Below, piece after piece: positions 1-8,823 of a stretch of DNA of 36,293 nt. The position numbers and the translations under genes were made by a program. Within the stretch, counting starts at the first letter, position 1. Each line of letters begins with the position of its first letter. This stretch comes from Chara braunii (taxonomy: Eukaryota; Streptophyta; Charophyceae; Charales; Characeae), in contig BFEA01000592.1 in assembly GCA_003427395.1 (NCBI GenBank), positions 832,131 through 868,423 on the forward strand, in the 5' to 3' direction. Under the pieces are notes generated by a model, which was not told the origin of the DNA, made no database searches, and worked only from the letters and a program-made list of their open reading frames with translations.

Positions 1-1030
1 ACGCAGGTTAACGGAGGATTTACGCCAGGAGACACGTGGCATAACAACGGAGAGAGAAGGCGTAGCACTGGACGAGGAGCAGACAAGATCGGAGGTGAGA
101 GAGAGAGATCGCTATGACGGAACAGGTGGTAAAACCATAATTTAAAATATATATATCGTCACAAACAGTATATATATATGTAATTGAGATCGCTATGACG
201 GAACAGGTGGTAATACCATAATTAAAAAAAAAAAAATATATATATATATGTAATTATAATTAGAAAAAAAAAACAAAAAAAAAACAGAGAATCCAGAGCG
301 CGCTGGTCTGGTTGTGTACACTATTACAGAAAGAGGTAGCTGCATGGGCCCTGTGTGACGATGACGGGCATAAATTGATAAATTCTCCATACTATTATAG
401 GACCAAAAAAAAAAAAAAAAAAAGGGCAGACGTATGGGTGTGTTCTCGTCGTCCACATTCAACATACGCAATTGAGGACGATGTCAACAATAATTACACA
501 ACTCTTGAGACGTACACATGAGAAGGGAAGATGAAGATGAAAAAGAGTCGGGACTGAGATTGCGATGGAAGGGCAAACCCCGAAGGAGCTGAGCTGGCAG
601 AGATCGGTAGGCCCGGAGGACGCAAGTAATGACAACGAGGGCGCAGGAGAAGCTACCATGGTGTTAAGGAGATAGCGTTTCAACATGGGAGCTGCAGAGA
701 TCGACATCTCAGGTTGTGCTTTATTTTTGTTTGTCGAGAAAAAAAATCTCTGGGAAATAAATCTGTGATATCGACAGTGACACCGTGCGAAGGGTGACCA
801 CAGCGATGATCGGACTTCAGGGGGGTGGAAAGGAACTGCCATGGGGTGGGGGTCAACGTTAACCTCGAGGGGGGAGAGATGGGAGGGGTGGTGCACATGC
901 ATGACGAGCGAGGGCGAGCGAAGAAGAGCATATACGTGGATTTTTTTTAACTTGTTTTTTTCGTGGTAGGCGAGAGTAGATGGATCGTAGACTGTCACAG
1001 AGGCAATGAAGGCGAAGGCGATGGGAGACC
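1..1030. other. Gene-free A/T-tract region
   Basis: No convincing gene is visible. The stretch holds (AT)n and poly(A) runs near 142-180, 223-252, 264-284 and 404-423, followed by mixed sequence. Open frames here are broken by, or composed of, homopolymer codons (runs of F or K), so I do not call them. Confidence 0.6.
105..255. repeat. Two-copy tandem duplication, 70-81 bp unit
   Basis: Copy 1 is 105-185 and copy 2 is 186-255. Both start GAGATCGCTATGACGGAACA, continue GGTGGTAA-ACCATAATT, run into an A/T tract and end ATATATGTAATT. Copy 2 is shorter because its internal A/T tract differs. Recent tandem duplication is the simplest reading. Confidence 0.85.
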
Positions 1031-1039
1031 TGGGTCTGG

Positions 1040-1525
1040 TACTGCAACACGGACACGTGGAGTCGTGGTATCACAGCACGCACAAGAGTGGACGTGGATC
1101 GCGTGCCCACGTGCCTGCCTTTCAACCGCGGAAAGATATGCATCTAGCATTGCAAGTGGGAGCCATACCCCAGTGGGTACCACGTGGATGTGGTACCAAC
1201 TGCACCCGGTACGCGTGGATGCATGTGGATGCCGTACCACGTGCCTCCGGTACCACGTTGCTCCGGTACCACGTGGATGTGGTTCCACGACCACGTTGCT
1301 CCGGTACCACGTGGGTGTGCTACCATGTCTGTATGCCCACGTAGTACCACGTGGCTCTGGCACCAGTGGATACCACGTGGCTCCTGTACCACGTGAATCC
1401 AATACCGCGTGGATTCGCATGAATCCAGTAGGAACTCCCTCCGGTACCACGTTCATGTGGTACCACCGGACTCCAGTACCACGTGCACGTCGTTCCACCC
1501 TCACGTAGCTCCCGCACCACGTGGA
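1040..1525. repeat. G-box word array (left block)
   Basis: The palindrome CACGTG occurs eleven times here (1054, 1108, 1181, 1238, 1270, 1308, 1348, 1374, 1390, 1480, 1518), usually inside GGTACCACGTGG, which also contains the KpnI palindrome GGTACC. Near-misses (CACGTT, CACGTA, CACGTC) fill the gaps. Well under one CACGTG is expected by chance in this length. CACGTG is the core bound by plant bZIP and bHLH factors. The same density would fit a transposase-binding subterminal array or a satellite. Spacing is irregular, so it is not a simple tandem repeat. Confidence 0.8.
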
Positions 1526-1637
1526 TACCACAGAAGAGGACGAAACGGAGAAAGGAACAGGACGTCTTTCTCCTCTCCCAACTGTATTCGAGGACAAAGC
1601 GAAGACACACGTGGGAATGAACCACCAAAGACATAAT

Positions 1638-1765
1638 TAAGGGCCTCGCTGCACTACTCTTGAAATGCACAAAAGAAAAAAATCATGGCCGTGTATCTTT
1701 CCATATTCTAGCGGAAGGTTCACTCTCGTTTTGCACATTTCGAGAGTAGTGCAGCGAGGCCCTAA
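1638..1765. mobile_element. Tourist-like (PIF/Harbinger-type) MITE, 122 bp
   Basis: The left end 1641-1660 reads GGGCCTCGCTGCACTACTCT. The right end 1743-1762 is its exact reverse complement, and similarity continues inward to about 34 bp with a few mismatches. Both ends are bordered by the trinucleotide TAA (1638-1640 and 1763-1765), the TWA-type target duplication of PIF/Harbinger elements. The core is 122 bp with no coding capacity. Family assignment rests on the TSD and the terminal GGGC. The element lies between two blocks of the G-box array. Confidence 0.82.
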
Positions 1766-1860
1766 GAAACAAGCAAAGAAGCACCACAGAGTTCCCGAGG
1801 TAGGCGAAAGGGGTGTGCCACATGGAACTGATTAGGGCGAAAGGCAAAAGAGAGGATACG

Positions 1861-2110
1861 TGGATCAGGTACCACAGCGGAGATCAAGGTGAAAGAGATA
1901 GGACAGGAACCTCGTGCATCTGCTTACGCCGAAACGCAGAAAAAAACGCACACGTGGCACGAATCCCTGTCGTACCGGAGCCAAGTGGTCCAACGTGCCC
2001 CACCGATTTCAGCTTGCCCCGTCTGCGGTACCACGTGCCTCCGGTACCACGTGGATCTGGTACCACAAAGGGGGTCAAAATGAGAGCGGTGGGACACTTG
2101 GATCTGGTAC
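1861..2110. repeat. G-box word array (right block)
   Basis: The GGTACCACGTGG word resumes on the far side of the MITE, with CACGTG at 1951, 2032 and 2048 and several GGTACCAC half-words (for example near 1868 and 2105). It is sparser than the left block. The MITE may simply have inserted into a once continuous array. Confidence 0.65.
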
Positions 2111-2249
2111 CACATATAGGTCACAGGTGGCTCTGGAGTAAGAGCTGGACATCGTGTAACGAGAATCTGGGACCACAAGTATTGGCTCTCCACCAAGCGA
2201 TGGTGCACAGATAGCGAAAGCCAAACAGACGTGGGCCAAAGAGCGGGGA

Positions 2250-2456
2250 TGCCACGTGTCACATCTATCACGTGTCATCTGCCACGTGTCTCATCGGGAA
2301 CGGGTCATTTCTCCACGTGTCACATCTATCACGTATCATCTGCCACGTGTCTCATCGGGAACGGGTCATTTCTCGAGTGTCACATCTATCACGTGTCATC
2401 TGCCACGTGTCTCATCGGGAACGGGTAATTTCCTGAGTGTCACATCTGGCACGTGA
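2250..2456. repeat. Tandem repeat, 60-61 bp, about 3.4 copies
   Basis: The unit contains CACGTGTCACATCTATCACG, then TGTCATCTGCCACGTGTCTC and ATCGGGAACGGGTCATTTCT. Units start near 2253, 2314 and 2374, with a partial fourth. Each unit carries two or three CACGTG palindromes (2253, 2269, 2283, 2314, 2344, 2390, 2404, 2450), so the G-box enrichment continues but with regular spacing. The open frames through it are a by-product of a period near a multiple of three. Confidence 0.9.
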
Positions 2457-3160
2457 CAACTGCGGTATCATACAAAGTCATAGATCACAAAGTGAGAACA
2501 TTCAACATTACACATGAAACATACCAAATCTTTCAGAAGCCAAAAAAAAATACGAAAACAAACACAAAAATATAAGCTCAGCTATGTGCAGGGAACACTG
2601 TCCGGAGGCAAAGCTCGGGTGCGCAGGCGAATGGACAGGCGATTTGATGCAGTCAAAAGCAGATCAGGTAGCTAGGAAATACAGAGGTCTTTCATACAAA
2701 TTACGTTCTCAGACTCCCCTCACAGCAGGTAACCCCAAAAACCTGTTACAGTACCGCTGTGATATTGAAAAAAAAAAAAAAAAAAACATGCGTCTGTGCA
2801 CCTCCAAATTGGTATGTCGCGACTGTCTGGGCAACTCCAAATTGCTATCCCATTAAGGTCCGCGTCCTTCACGAACATCCGTCCACCTGCACGGATCCAC
2901 ACTACACGTTCCTTAACTCCAGGCAGCTCCAAATTGGTCCACGACTTCAGGTCATCGACCCCATCTATTCAACAACCGACCCCCCTAACTTGTTTTTTTT
3001 TTTTTTTTGTTTTGTTTTGGGCAAAACAACCCAGGTGAATGCTAGTGATGCTGATAAGAGCAAACACCACTAGCACGCCCGGGGAGGCTCCATCTATTGG
3101 TGGGGAGCAGCACCTGCTGGAAATCGGGTCCAGCGTCCCTTGACAGTTACGCAATCATAT
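2457..3160. other. No gene seen
   Basis: Mixed sequence with an A18-type tract near 2769-2786 and a T-rich tract near 2992-3008. I see no coding signal, structured repeat or RNA gene. Confidence 0.5.
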
Positions 3161-3164
3161 CAAC

Positions 3165-3260
3165 GGGCCACGTGTCAACCCTACAAAGATCGTGCACCAC
3201 AAGCCAATCAACACACAGCGCTATATATATTGATGAGCAGCATTGATTGTCCTCTTGCTG
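3165..3260 (+). promoter_or_regulatory. Possible plant-type promoter or LTR U3 core
   Basis: On the plus strand a G-box (CACGTG, 3169-3174), a CCAAT box (3204-3208) and a TATA-like run (TATATATAT, 3222-3230) follow each other at promoter-like spacings. No clear gene follows, so this may be a relic retroelement promoter or chance. It is separate from the dense G-box array upstream. Confidence 0.3.
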
Positions 3261-3731
3261 AGGGGAATAACTGCACATCAACTTGTTCTTTTATTCAATT
3301 ATAAACCAGACCATTGGTAATCACCATCCAACGCTGCCCATGTCCGCAATTCGAATACAACATTGCCATCGACCAACTTGCACTCGAACAGAATAGTTGC
3401 CCACCAGCTCTGCTGAGAGAGAGACTACACGCAGTGCACAAGCAATGGGCGGCATAGTCGACAGGACAACCTCTCACGGACGAAGCCTTCACCCCAAGAT
3501 ATGGCTCCTCTCTCCTCCATATAGACAATCCTCTCCCTCGAGAGAGACTTATCCGTGCGAGACAACCTCCTCTCCCTCTCCCTAGTATATTACGCTGCTG
3601 CACTTTCGACGTTCTTCGAACAAACACATTTTGTGTTTTTCACCCCCTTTGACACAGTATTACACTCTTAAAACTCCCCCCAAACAACAACACCAAAAAA
3701 GAGTTGATTGTAACAAATCCACTTCGTAAGA

Positions 3732-3770
<39 letters not shown>

Positions 3771-4480
3771 AGAAGAAGAAGAAGAAGAAGAAGAGATACT
3801 GTTGCCAGCTTCTTGTTCTTGGAACTGATTGCCCATCCACGTCATCAGATGACTATAGACGGCAGAGATTACCTTTGCTAGCCAATTACTTGTTTACTTC
3901 TCTTTCTTTTATAAGGCCTCGGAATTTCAATTACTTATACACGGGCCCAGCGCCCAAAGCTACACATCAATCAAGTATCGAATTCCTACCAAATACTGGG
4001 CCTCGCTCCACTACATGACTCTCTAAACGTATCTGGACCTCATGACGACCCCGATGCGTAATAAGTGTTTCGCCAGTGCGAATGCATCTGCTCCAGAACG
4101 CAGTCCAGATACCTGTGAACTGTGAACTAAAAAGTCATGGCATTTCAGAACCCTCCGTGCTCCGCTGCGGAACTCTGCCCAGGTAAGAATGACGGAGGTA
4201 AGATTCTATTCCGCCAAAAAGTGCCAATCCAGCGCTGTATTGCATCTGTATTGCGTCTCGTTTCCAGGTCAGATTCAAACATAAACTTGGTTTCAGGTCA
4301 GATTTGAACAGGAGAACTCAGCCCCCTACCCCACGGTTATAAAAGCTATGCTTATCTGCGTTTGACCTCCATTACGACCAAATTCATTGAAAGCCGGAGA
4401 CTCGATGCCGGCACTGAAGATCTCCCTTACCCATCTCGTTGACCCGTGGCTCGCAGAAGGCAACCCTTCTGCTTCCTTTC
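3261..4480. other. No gene seen; A30 tract and (GAA)n
   Basis: There is no supported gene. At 3739-3795 an A30 run passes directly into a (GAA) run, a typical eroding poly(A) tail, perhaps marking the end of a plus-strand retroposon whose body I cannot define. The part from about 4300 to 4480 would be 3' flank of the minus-strand LEA gene. Confidence 0.5.
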
Positions 4481-4843
4481 TCACTGCCCTCCCTCGCCTG
4501 CTCCTGCCCCTCCTCCCATCCCTGTCTCTTATACACATCTAGATGTGTATAAGAGACAGCCTCCTCCCATCCCGACCTTCTCCTTCAGACCCTCCATAGC
4601 TGCGCCTGCCTTCTCCTTCAGGCTTTGCATGGCGCCCACGGCTTTCTCCTGCTGCTCCTGCATCGATTCCGCAGCTCGCTGCTTCTGTTCCTCTATAGCC
4701 TGTTTGGCTTCCTGCGTCTTGGCGCCAACAGTTCCCTTCGCGTGCTCGTACTTCTCCTGTGCAGACCCCTTCCCTTCCTCGTATCCTTCCCGCCCGGCCT
4801 CCTTCATCTGTTCTGCTCCAGCACGTGCCTTCTCTGACGCCAT
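4481..4843 (-). CDS. Small group-3 LEA-like protein (LEA_4 type), interrupted by adaptor artefact
   Basis: The minus-strand ATG is at 4843-4841 (protein begins MASEKARAGAEQMKEAG). The product is hydrophilic, rich in A, K, E, Q and G, lacks Cys and Trp, and shows LEA group 3 style 11-mer-like spacing such as AKTQEAKQAIEEQKQ and LKEKAGAAMEGLKEKVG. Such proteins are disordered in water, fold into amphipathic helix on drying, and protect proteins and membranes in dehydrated cells. As assembled, the frame runs into adaptor sequence after KVGMGGG. The 13-bp flank is present on both sides of the adaptor. Counting the adaptor plus one flank copy as artefact (51 bp, 17 codons), the frame stays open and ends in TGA at 4483-4481, giving 103 residues with a Gly-rich tail. 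No intron is needed. The LEA assignment is from composition and repeats, not a search. Confidence 0.75.
4522..4559. other. Nextera mate-pair junction adaptor (assembly artefact)
   Basis: 4522-4540 is CTGTCTCTTATACACATCT and 4541-4559 is AGATGTGTATAAGAGACAG. Together they are the perfect 38-bp palindrome of two Tn5 mosaic ends used as the circularisation junction in mate-pair libraries. The 13-bp sequence CCTCCTCCCATCC sits on both sides (4509-4521 and 4560-4572), as expected when reads from the same locus were joined through the palindromic adaptor. Translations across it give well-known contaminant peptides (VSYTHLDVYKRQ, MCIRDR, LLYTSRCV). This is not biology of the organism. Confidence 0.98.
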
Positions 4844-4849
4844 CTCTCT

Positions 4850-4893
<44 letters not shown>

Positions 4894-4940
4894 AAGACCG
4901 GACTGTCGGCAACGTGGCGTAAGGAAAGAGAATATAGTCG
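4844..4940 (-). promoter_or_regulatory. LEA 5' region: (TG)20 microsatellite, ABRE-like core, TATA-like box
   Basis: Directly upstream of the LEA ATG on the minus strand lie (GA)n (4844-4852) and (CA)20 (plus-strand TG at 4853-4892). ACGTGGC, the core of the abscisic-acid response element, lies at 4912-4918 on the plus strand. A TATATT box lies at plus 4931-4936 (written AATATA). A start about 30 bp below that box would make the microsatellite most of the 5' UTR. An ABRE is what one expects for a LEA gene, but a single 7-mer is weak evidence. Confidence 0.4.
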
Positions 4941-5400
4941 CCAAGGAGGGATCAGTTCTCGACACAACGAGCGGCGCGAGGAGTATCAAGTCTTCGTCGA
5001 AGAACAGGCGTCTGCAGAGAAATCACGTCACGAAACAAAGAACCAAACGGGAAGGAAGGACGACAGAATACAGATACGACTGTCCGTGTCGCACTACCGA
5101 GTAAGACCGATACTCACCCTATTTCAACCACTCGCCACTGTAATCGAACAAGTCAGAACTAAATGTAATGCACCATGCCTTCTCAGAAGCTCTTCCGCTG
5201 GACCAAGCTAGCTATCCTTCACAAGGATTGTCCGTCTTTGCTGCTCGCTTACCAATACCTATATTACTGAAAGCGCCTGCCCCAAGTTAGTGAGCGAGTT
5301 CAATTTATCTTTGTAATGAATGGCTCTCCGCCGAGGTCCAACGACCAAAGAGAGAGTTGGGACGTGTTTTTCCTAGGGGGAAAAAAAACAGAAACAATAG
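4941..5400. other. No gene seen
   Basis: Mixed sequence upstream of the LEA gene on its strand and therefore possibly part of its promoter. No other coding or repeat signal was found. Confidence 0.45.
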
Positions 5401-5403
5401 AAA

Positions 5404-5792
5404 TGCCCCTCCGACTTCCATGTATACGCAGTATGCCCCTCTGACAGTCGACTTGCCCACTTACCCTGTCGCGTCCCTCTGACAACGATGGAAGTTTCCA
5501 GAAAACCCCTGATATCATTTGGGCCTAAAATAAGCTCAATATGTCCCTACCGTTTCCGATTCCCCATTTCCAGCATGCCCTGGTAGCTCCCCTCCCATGG
5601 CCAGGTGAACGGCTGCGAGTGTCACCAACGGCCATAGGGGCATGCTGGAAAGTTGCACCCCTCTCACAGTGGCCTGCGAGGCCCCAGGGGCACCCACAGG
5701 GTAAGCCAGTCGCCAAAGAAGCATAAGGCAAGTAAATGTGTTTTTTTTTTTTTTTTTTTGGGAAGGCAAGTAAATGTAAGTCGGAGGGGCAT
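5404..5792. mobile_element. Inverted-repeat (MITE-like) element with subterminal repeats
   Basis: The left end 5404-5418 (ATGCCCCTCCGACTT) is matched in reverse complement at 5778-5792, with weaker similarity inward (CAT-TA). Variants of the end word recur inside on the left at 5434 (ATGCCCCTCTGAC) and 5469 (GTCCCTCTGAC). A further internal inverted repeat, TTTCCAGCATGCCC (5567-5580) with its complement (5638-5651), could form a stem around a 57-nt loop. No coding sequence and no clear target duplication were seen, so the superfamily is open. Confidence 0.55.
5725..5777 (-). mobile_element. Micro-retroposon: 15-bp TSD flanking poly(T)19
   Basis: AAGGCAAGTAAATGT occurs at 5725-5739 and again at 5763-5777. 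Between the copies there is only G, T19 (5741-5759) and GGG. This is the footprint of target-primed reverse transcription on the minus strand that copied little more than the poly(A) tail. It lies inside the right arm of the surrounding inverted-repeat element, so it is younger than that element. Confidence 0.75.
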
Positions 5793-6254
5793 CTAAAAAA
5801 AAAATCCGATTCGACCCGGGGTTGGGGCGCATCGCGGCCGGGCGGTTTTTGCGCTAGTGCGCTCCGCTCCGAGCCGACGCGGGCTGCGGGATTTACCGTG
5901 GTAACTCCGCCTGCGAAGTTCCAGCGTCTTCACCTCTTTCCGCTGATCCGCCATCTCTGACGGCAGCCGTAGTCCTGACAACCCATGTATCGTGGGTTCC
6001 ACCATGTCGGAATGGGATGTACCGAGGGACCCTTAGAAGCCCGCCAGTAGCTGGTCCTGGTAGTTGTAGGTTTCCGCAAGCTGGCTTCCATTGTTTTGGT
6101 TAACCTTTCCCCGCTATTACCTGCGGTAAGTTAGGTTTTCATCGTGCTTTCCCGAGCAGTCTCCTTTGGCTTACCTCGGTGGTCTTCAACCCCTGCCCGT
6201 TGGAGAGGAGGGGGTAGGGGAGGGAGGAGCTCCCGCCCACCAAACTTCTGGAGG

Positions 6255-8823
6255 ATGGAAGACAGAGTAAGGGAATCCTTAGGGCAGTGCTATGATGAGG
6301 GTGTGTTCAACTTGGCCTCAGATCTAGGTAAAGTGATAATTGACGATCGGGGTAAACGGTTCAAGGTTATTGAGTCTCTGGACGAGATCAAAGAGCAGTG
6401 GTTGAAGGAAAGGACAGTAATTTCTATTTTTCAGGAGGAAGCTAGAAATCTTACGAGAGGGGTGAAGGAGGACATGGTCAGAGCGTTCGAGGATGGATGG
6501 TTTTCTCGAAGGCTATTTTGTCCAGAGACCCGGAGGGGGAGGATCAAATTTGAGGGTCCGAATGTGGTATCTTATGTAGCAAAGTCGGTGGAAGTGGCCA
6601 AATGGCTAGTCCAGAAAGGTTCATCTGTACTGAAACTGAAAGAGAAGGAGTATTCAAACCCTAGATGACAAAGCTAGAGTTGAAGGAACTTCCCCTGAAG
6701 GAAGCAGAGTCGAATTTTTGGATAATTGCCTTACGAGTTCCTCTGGAAGCAATGTATTATGTGCCTAGTGCGGTAGAAGGCCTCATTGGGGGGGTGAAAC
6801 ATATGCACGCTCCAGAAGCTGATAGGAGCAGACCTAAACTGATGAATATTAAGCTGGATATGGAGCCTCTGGCAAGATTCAGGGTAGAGGATACCCTGAC
6901 GATCGAATCCCCAAAGGTGGAAGTATGGAAGGTGGAGGTTGCTACCCCCTTCTCAGATTGGTGTAGAAAATGTCGTTCGTATTTTCACATGGAGGATGAC
7001 TATCCGCGCAACAGGGAGGACTCCCGTCCGAGAAGACAGTGGCCAAGCTCGCAACCACAGCAGAGATCGGAGAGACCTGCGGAAGGTCGTCAGGATGCCG
7101 CTCGTTTGGAACAGGTGGCCACGAGGCTCACGCGGCACAGTAGATTCGGCCTCAGCCCGGATCAGGGGTCCCGGAGGGTCCCCCAGGTTCGCATCCCTAT
7201 CAGCCTCCATACAGGTGAAATCCCCCTCAAACTCAAGCGTCCCATCCCGTTCAGGCGTCGCACGAAAGCCAGAGGGAAGGTTCCATGCAAGCAGGGTTTC
7301 CATGAGGTAACTTTCATTCTTTCCCCCATCAATCGCAAGTCCTTACACACCTTCTGAGGTCGATTCAAGGCGGCATCGGTGAAGTGGCAGCTCAGTGGAG
7401 ACAGGTCAGAGAGTTCGATGCAGCGCAGGTTCAAGGCCAGGTTCTGCCCCAGTCCGGTCAATACGGTGATAGTGGGGCCCACGTACAGGGCAATTTGCTA
7501 GTTCCTCCGTGGTCAGACCCTCCCTATTGGCCGGGTAATTATCATCCGGGTTATCTTCATCCTGCTCCCCCGCTCACCCACCTCCCCCAACTGCCCCTTC
7601 CTCCCTCAATTCCTCTTTCCCAATCTCATGCGCAGTTCGCGTTCGACCAGGTTCCCACTCGAGTTCCAGAGCCGTGGGATAGCGGCCTATTTCATCCAAC
7701 GGCAGTAAGACCTCTCGATGCACAGCACGGCTTTGGCCCGTCCGACGAAAGATTGGTGAGTGCGCAGGGGGGTTACGCCCAGTTCCCACTGGAGCGGACG
7801 GTCCAGCAGAGCGAACAGAGGTTTAGAGAAGGCAGCAGATCCCAGCGGGGCACACTCCCTCGTTTGTCGGAGGGAATCCAATTTGCTGGTTCAAACCGTC
7901 CGCGGGAAAGAAGAGAGCGGAGCAGGGTATTTTCGAGTGCGGTTGGGGATACGAGAAGGCTAGCGGTGGCGCAGGGAGGTGCCGAGTCACTTCTTTCTAA
8001 CTCATCTAGATCTAAAGTAAGGATGGGAAGCGAGTTGATGGGGGATGAGTTGATGGCGACTGAAAGGAATCTGCTTTACGCTTAGAAATCGGAAGCATCA
8101 ACGGAGAGTTTCGCAGGGTCACGAAGGAGGACCGATGGAAGATCGGTTCCGGTAACCAGGAGGATACATACCTCTGCAAAATTCGAAGGACAACTTCCGA
8201 TAGAAAGAAGAATAGTTCCCTTAGTTTGTACCAAGGCCAGGGAGGCAATCTTTTTCTTGGGAAAAGAGAATGCCGATGGGAAACCTTACCTACCATCTGA
8301 ATTGACTGAGAAGACACCGACTCCACTAGAAGTAGTGGCCCGGACGAAGTGACTTTTTGGGGATTCCTTTCCAATTAGAATTATTCCGCAATCCACAATG
8401 GCTAATTGTATTGTCCCAGTACATGATAAAGTTTATAAATTCTATTTTTCGATCATAGATGCTAGAATTGACTCAGTGACAGCAGACGAACTCACAGCAG
8501 CGGGCACCAGGTGGTTTAGGCTCGATGTCGTGCAGGAATCTTACAACCAAGAGTTGGAAGATATCTCCCTGACAGTGGAGTTTTCTGCGGCGCTTCTTCT
8601 GAGTCTGAACGACAAGCTCCCAAAAGCGGAGAACTTGCACTCCTTCATCACAATGGCTTTGATTGACCCCTTGAGATCGTCCTCTCAGGCTTCCCAGTCC
8701 CAGTCTTCTATGCAGAGCTCTAAGCAGCACTCGCCAGCAGAAACTACAGGGAGATGGGCAGATCAAGCCCAAGTTTCATCCCGCATCCAATCCGCGGCGG
8801 AGACAGCACCTGTTGATGGTTAA
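6255..8823 (+). pseudogene. LINE ORF1 (nucleic-acid-binding ORF1 protein), broken
   Basis: The first in-frame ATG is 6255 (MEDRVRESLGQ). The frame from 6255 stops at 6668. Homologous-looking sequence goes on in another frame from 6665 (the ATG and TGA overlap), indicating a frameshift near 6640-6665. The second segment contains FWIIALRVPLEAMYYVPSAV and then CRKCRSYFHMEDDY. This resembles the DUF4283-like fold plus CX2CX4HX4C zinc knuckle of plant LINE ORF1 proteins, but the last Cys is Tyr here. A further shift leads into a Pro/Gln-rich segment (from about 7384). It shares one frame with the C-terminal part (8398-8823), separated by stops at 8083-8085 (TAG) and 8350-8352 (TGA). The intact protein would be unusually long, about 850 residues. 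It would coat LINE RNA. Confidence 0.75.

Noticed and set aside
995-1597. Long open frames on both strands through the G-box array
   Set aside because: They translate the repeated GGTACCACGTGG word (runs like VPRGTT or RYHVVP) on every frame; the repeat lacks stops, which is not evidence of coding.
3640-3845. Frames rich in poly-Phe, poly-Ser or poly-Lys
   Set aside because: They translate the A30/(GAA)n tract.
4326-4538. ORF starting MCIRDR
   Set aside because: Its start is adaptor sequence; this is a known artefact peptide from mosaic-end contamination.
6125-6165. A 5' UTR intron in the LINE (GTAAGT near 6126 to CAG near 6160)
   Set aside because: It would be under 45 bp, too short for a plant intron; the donor match is probably chance.
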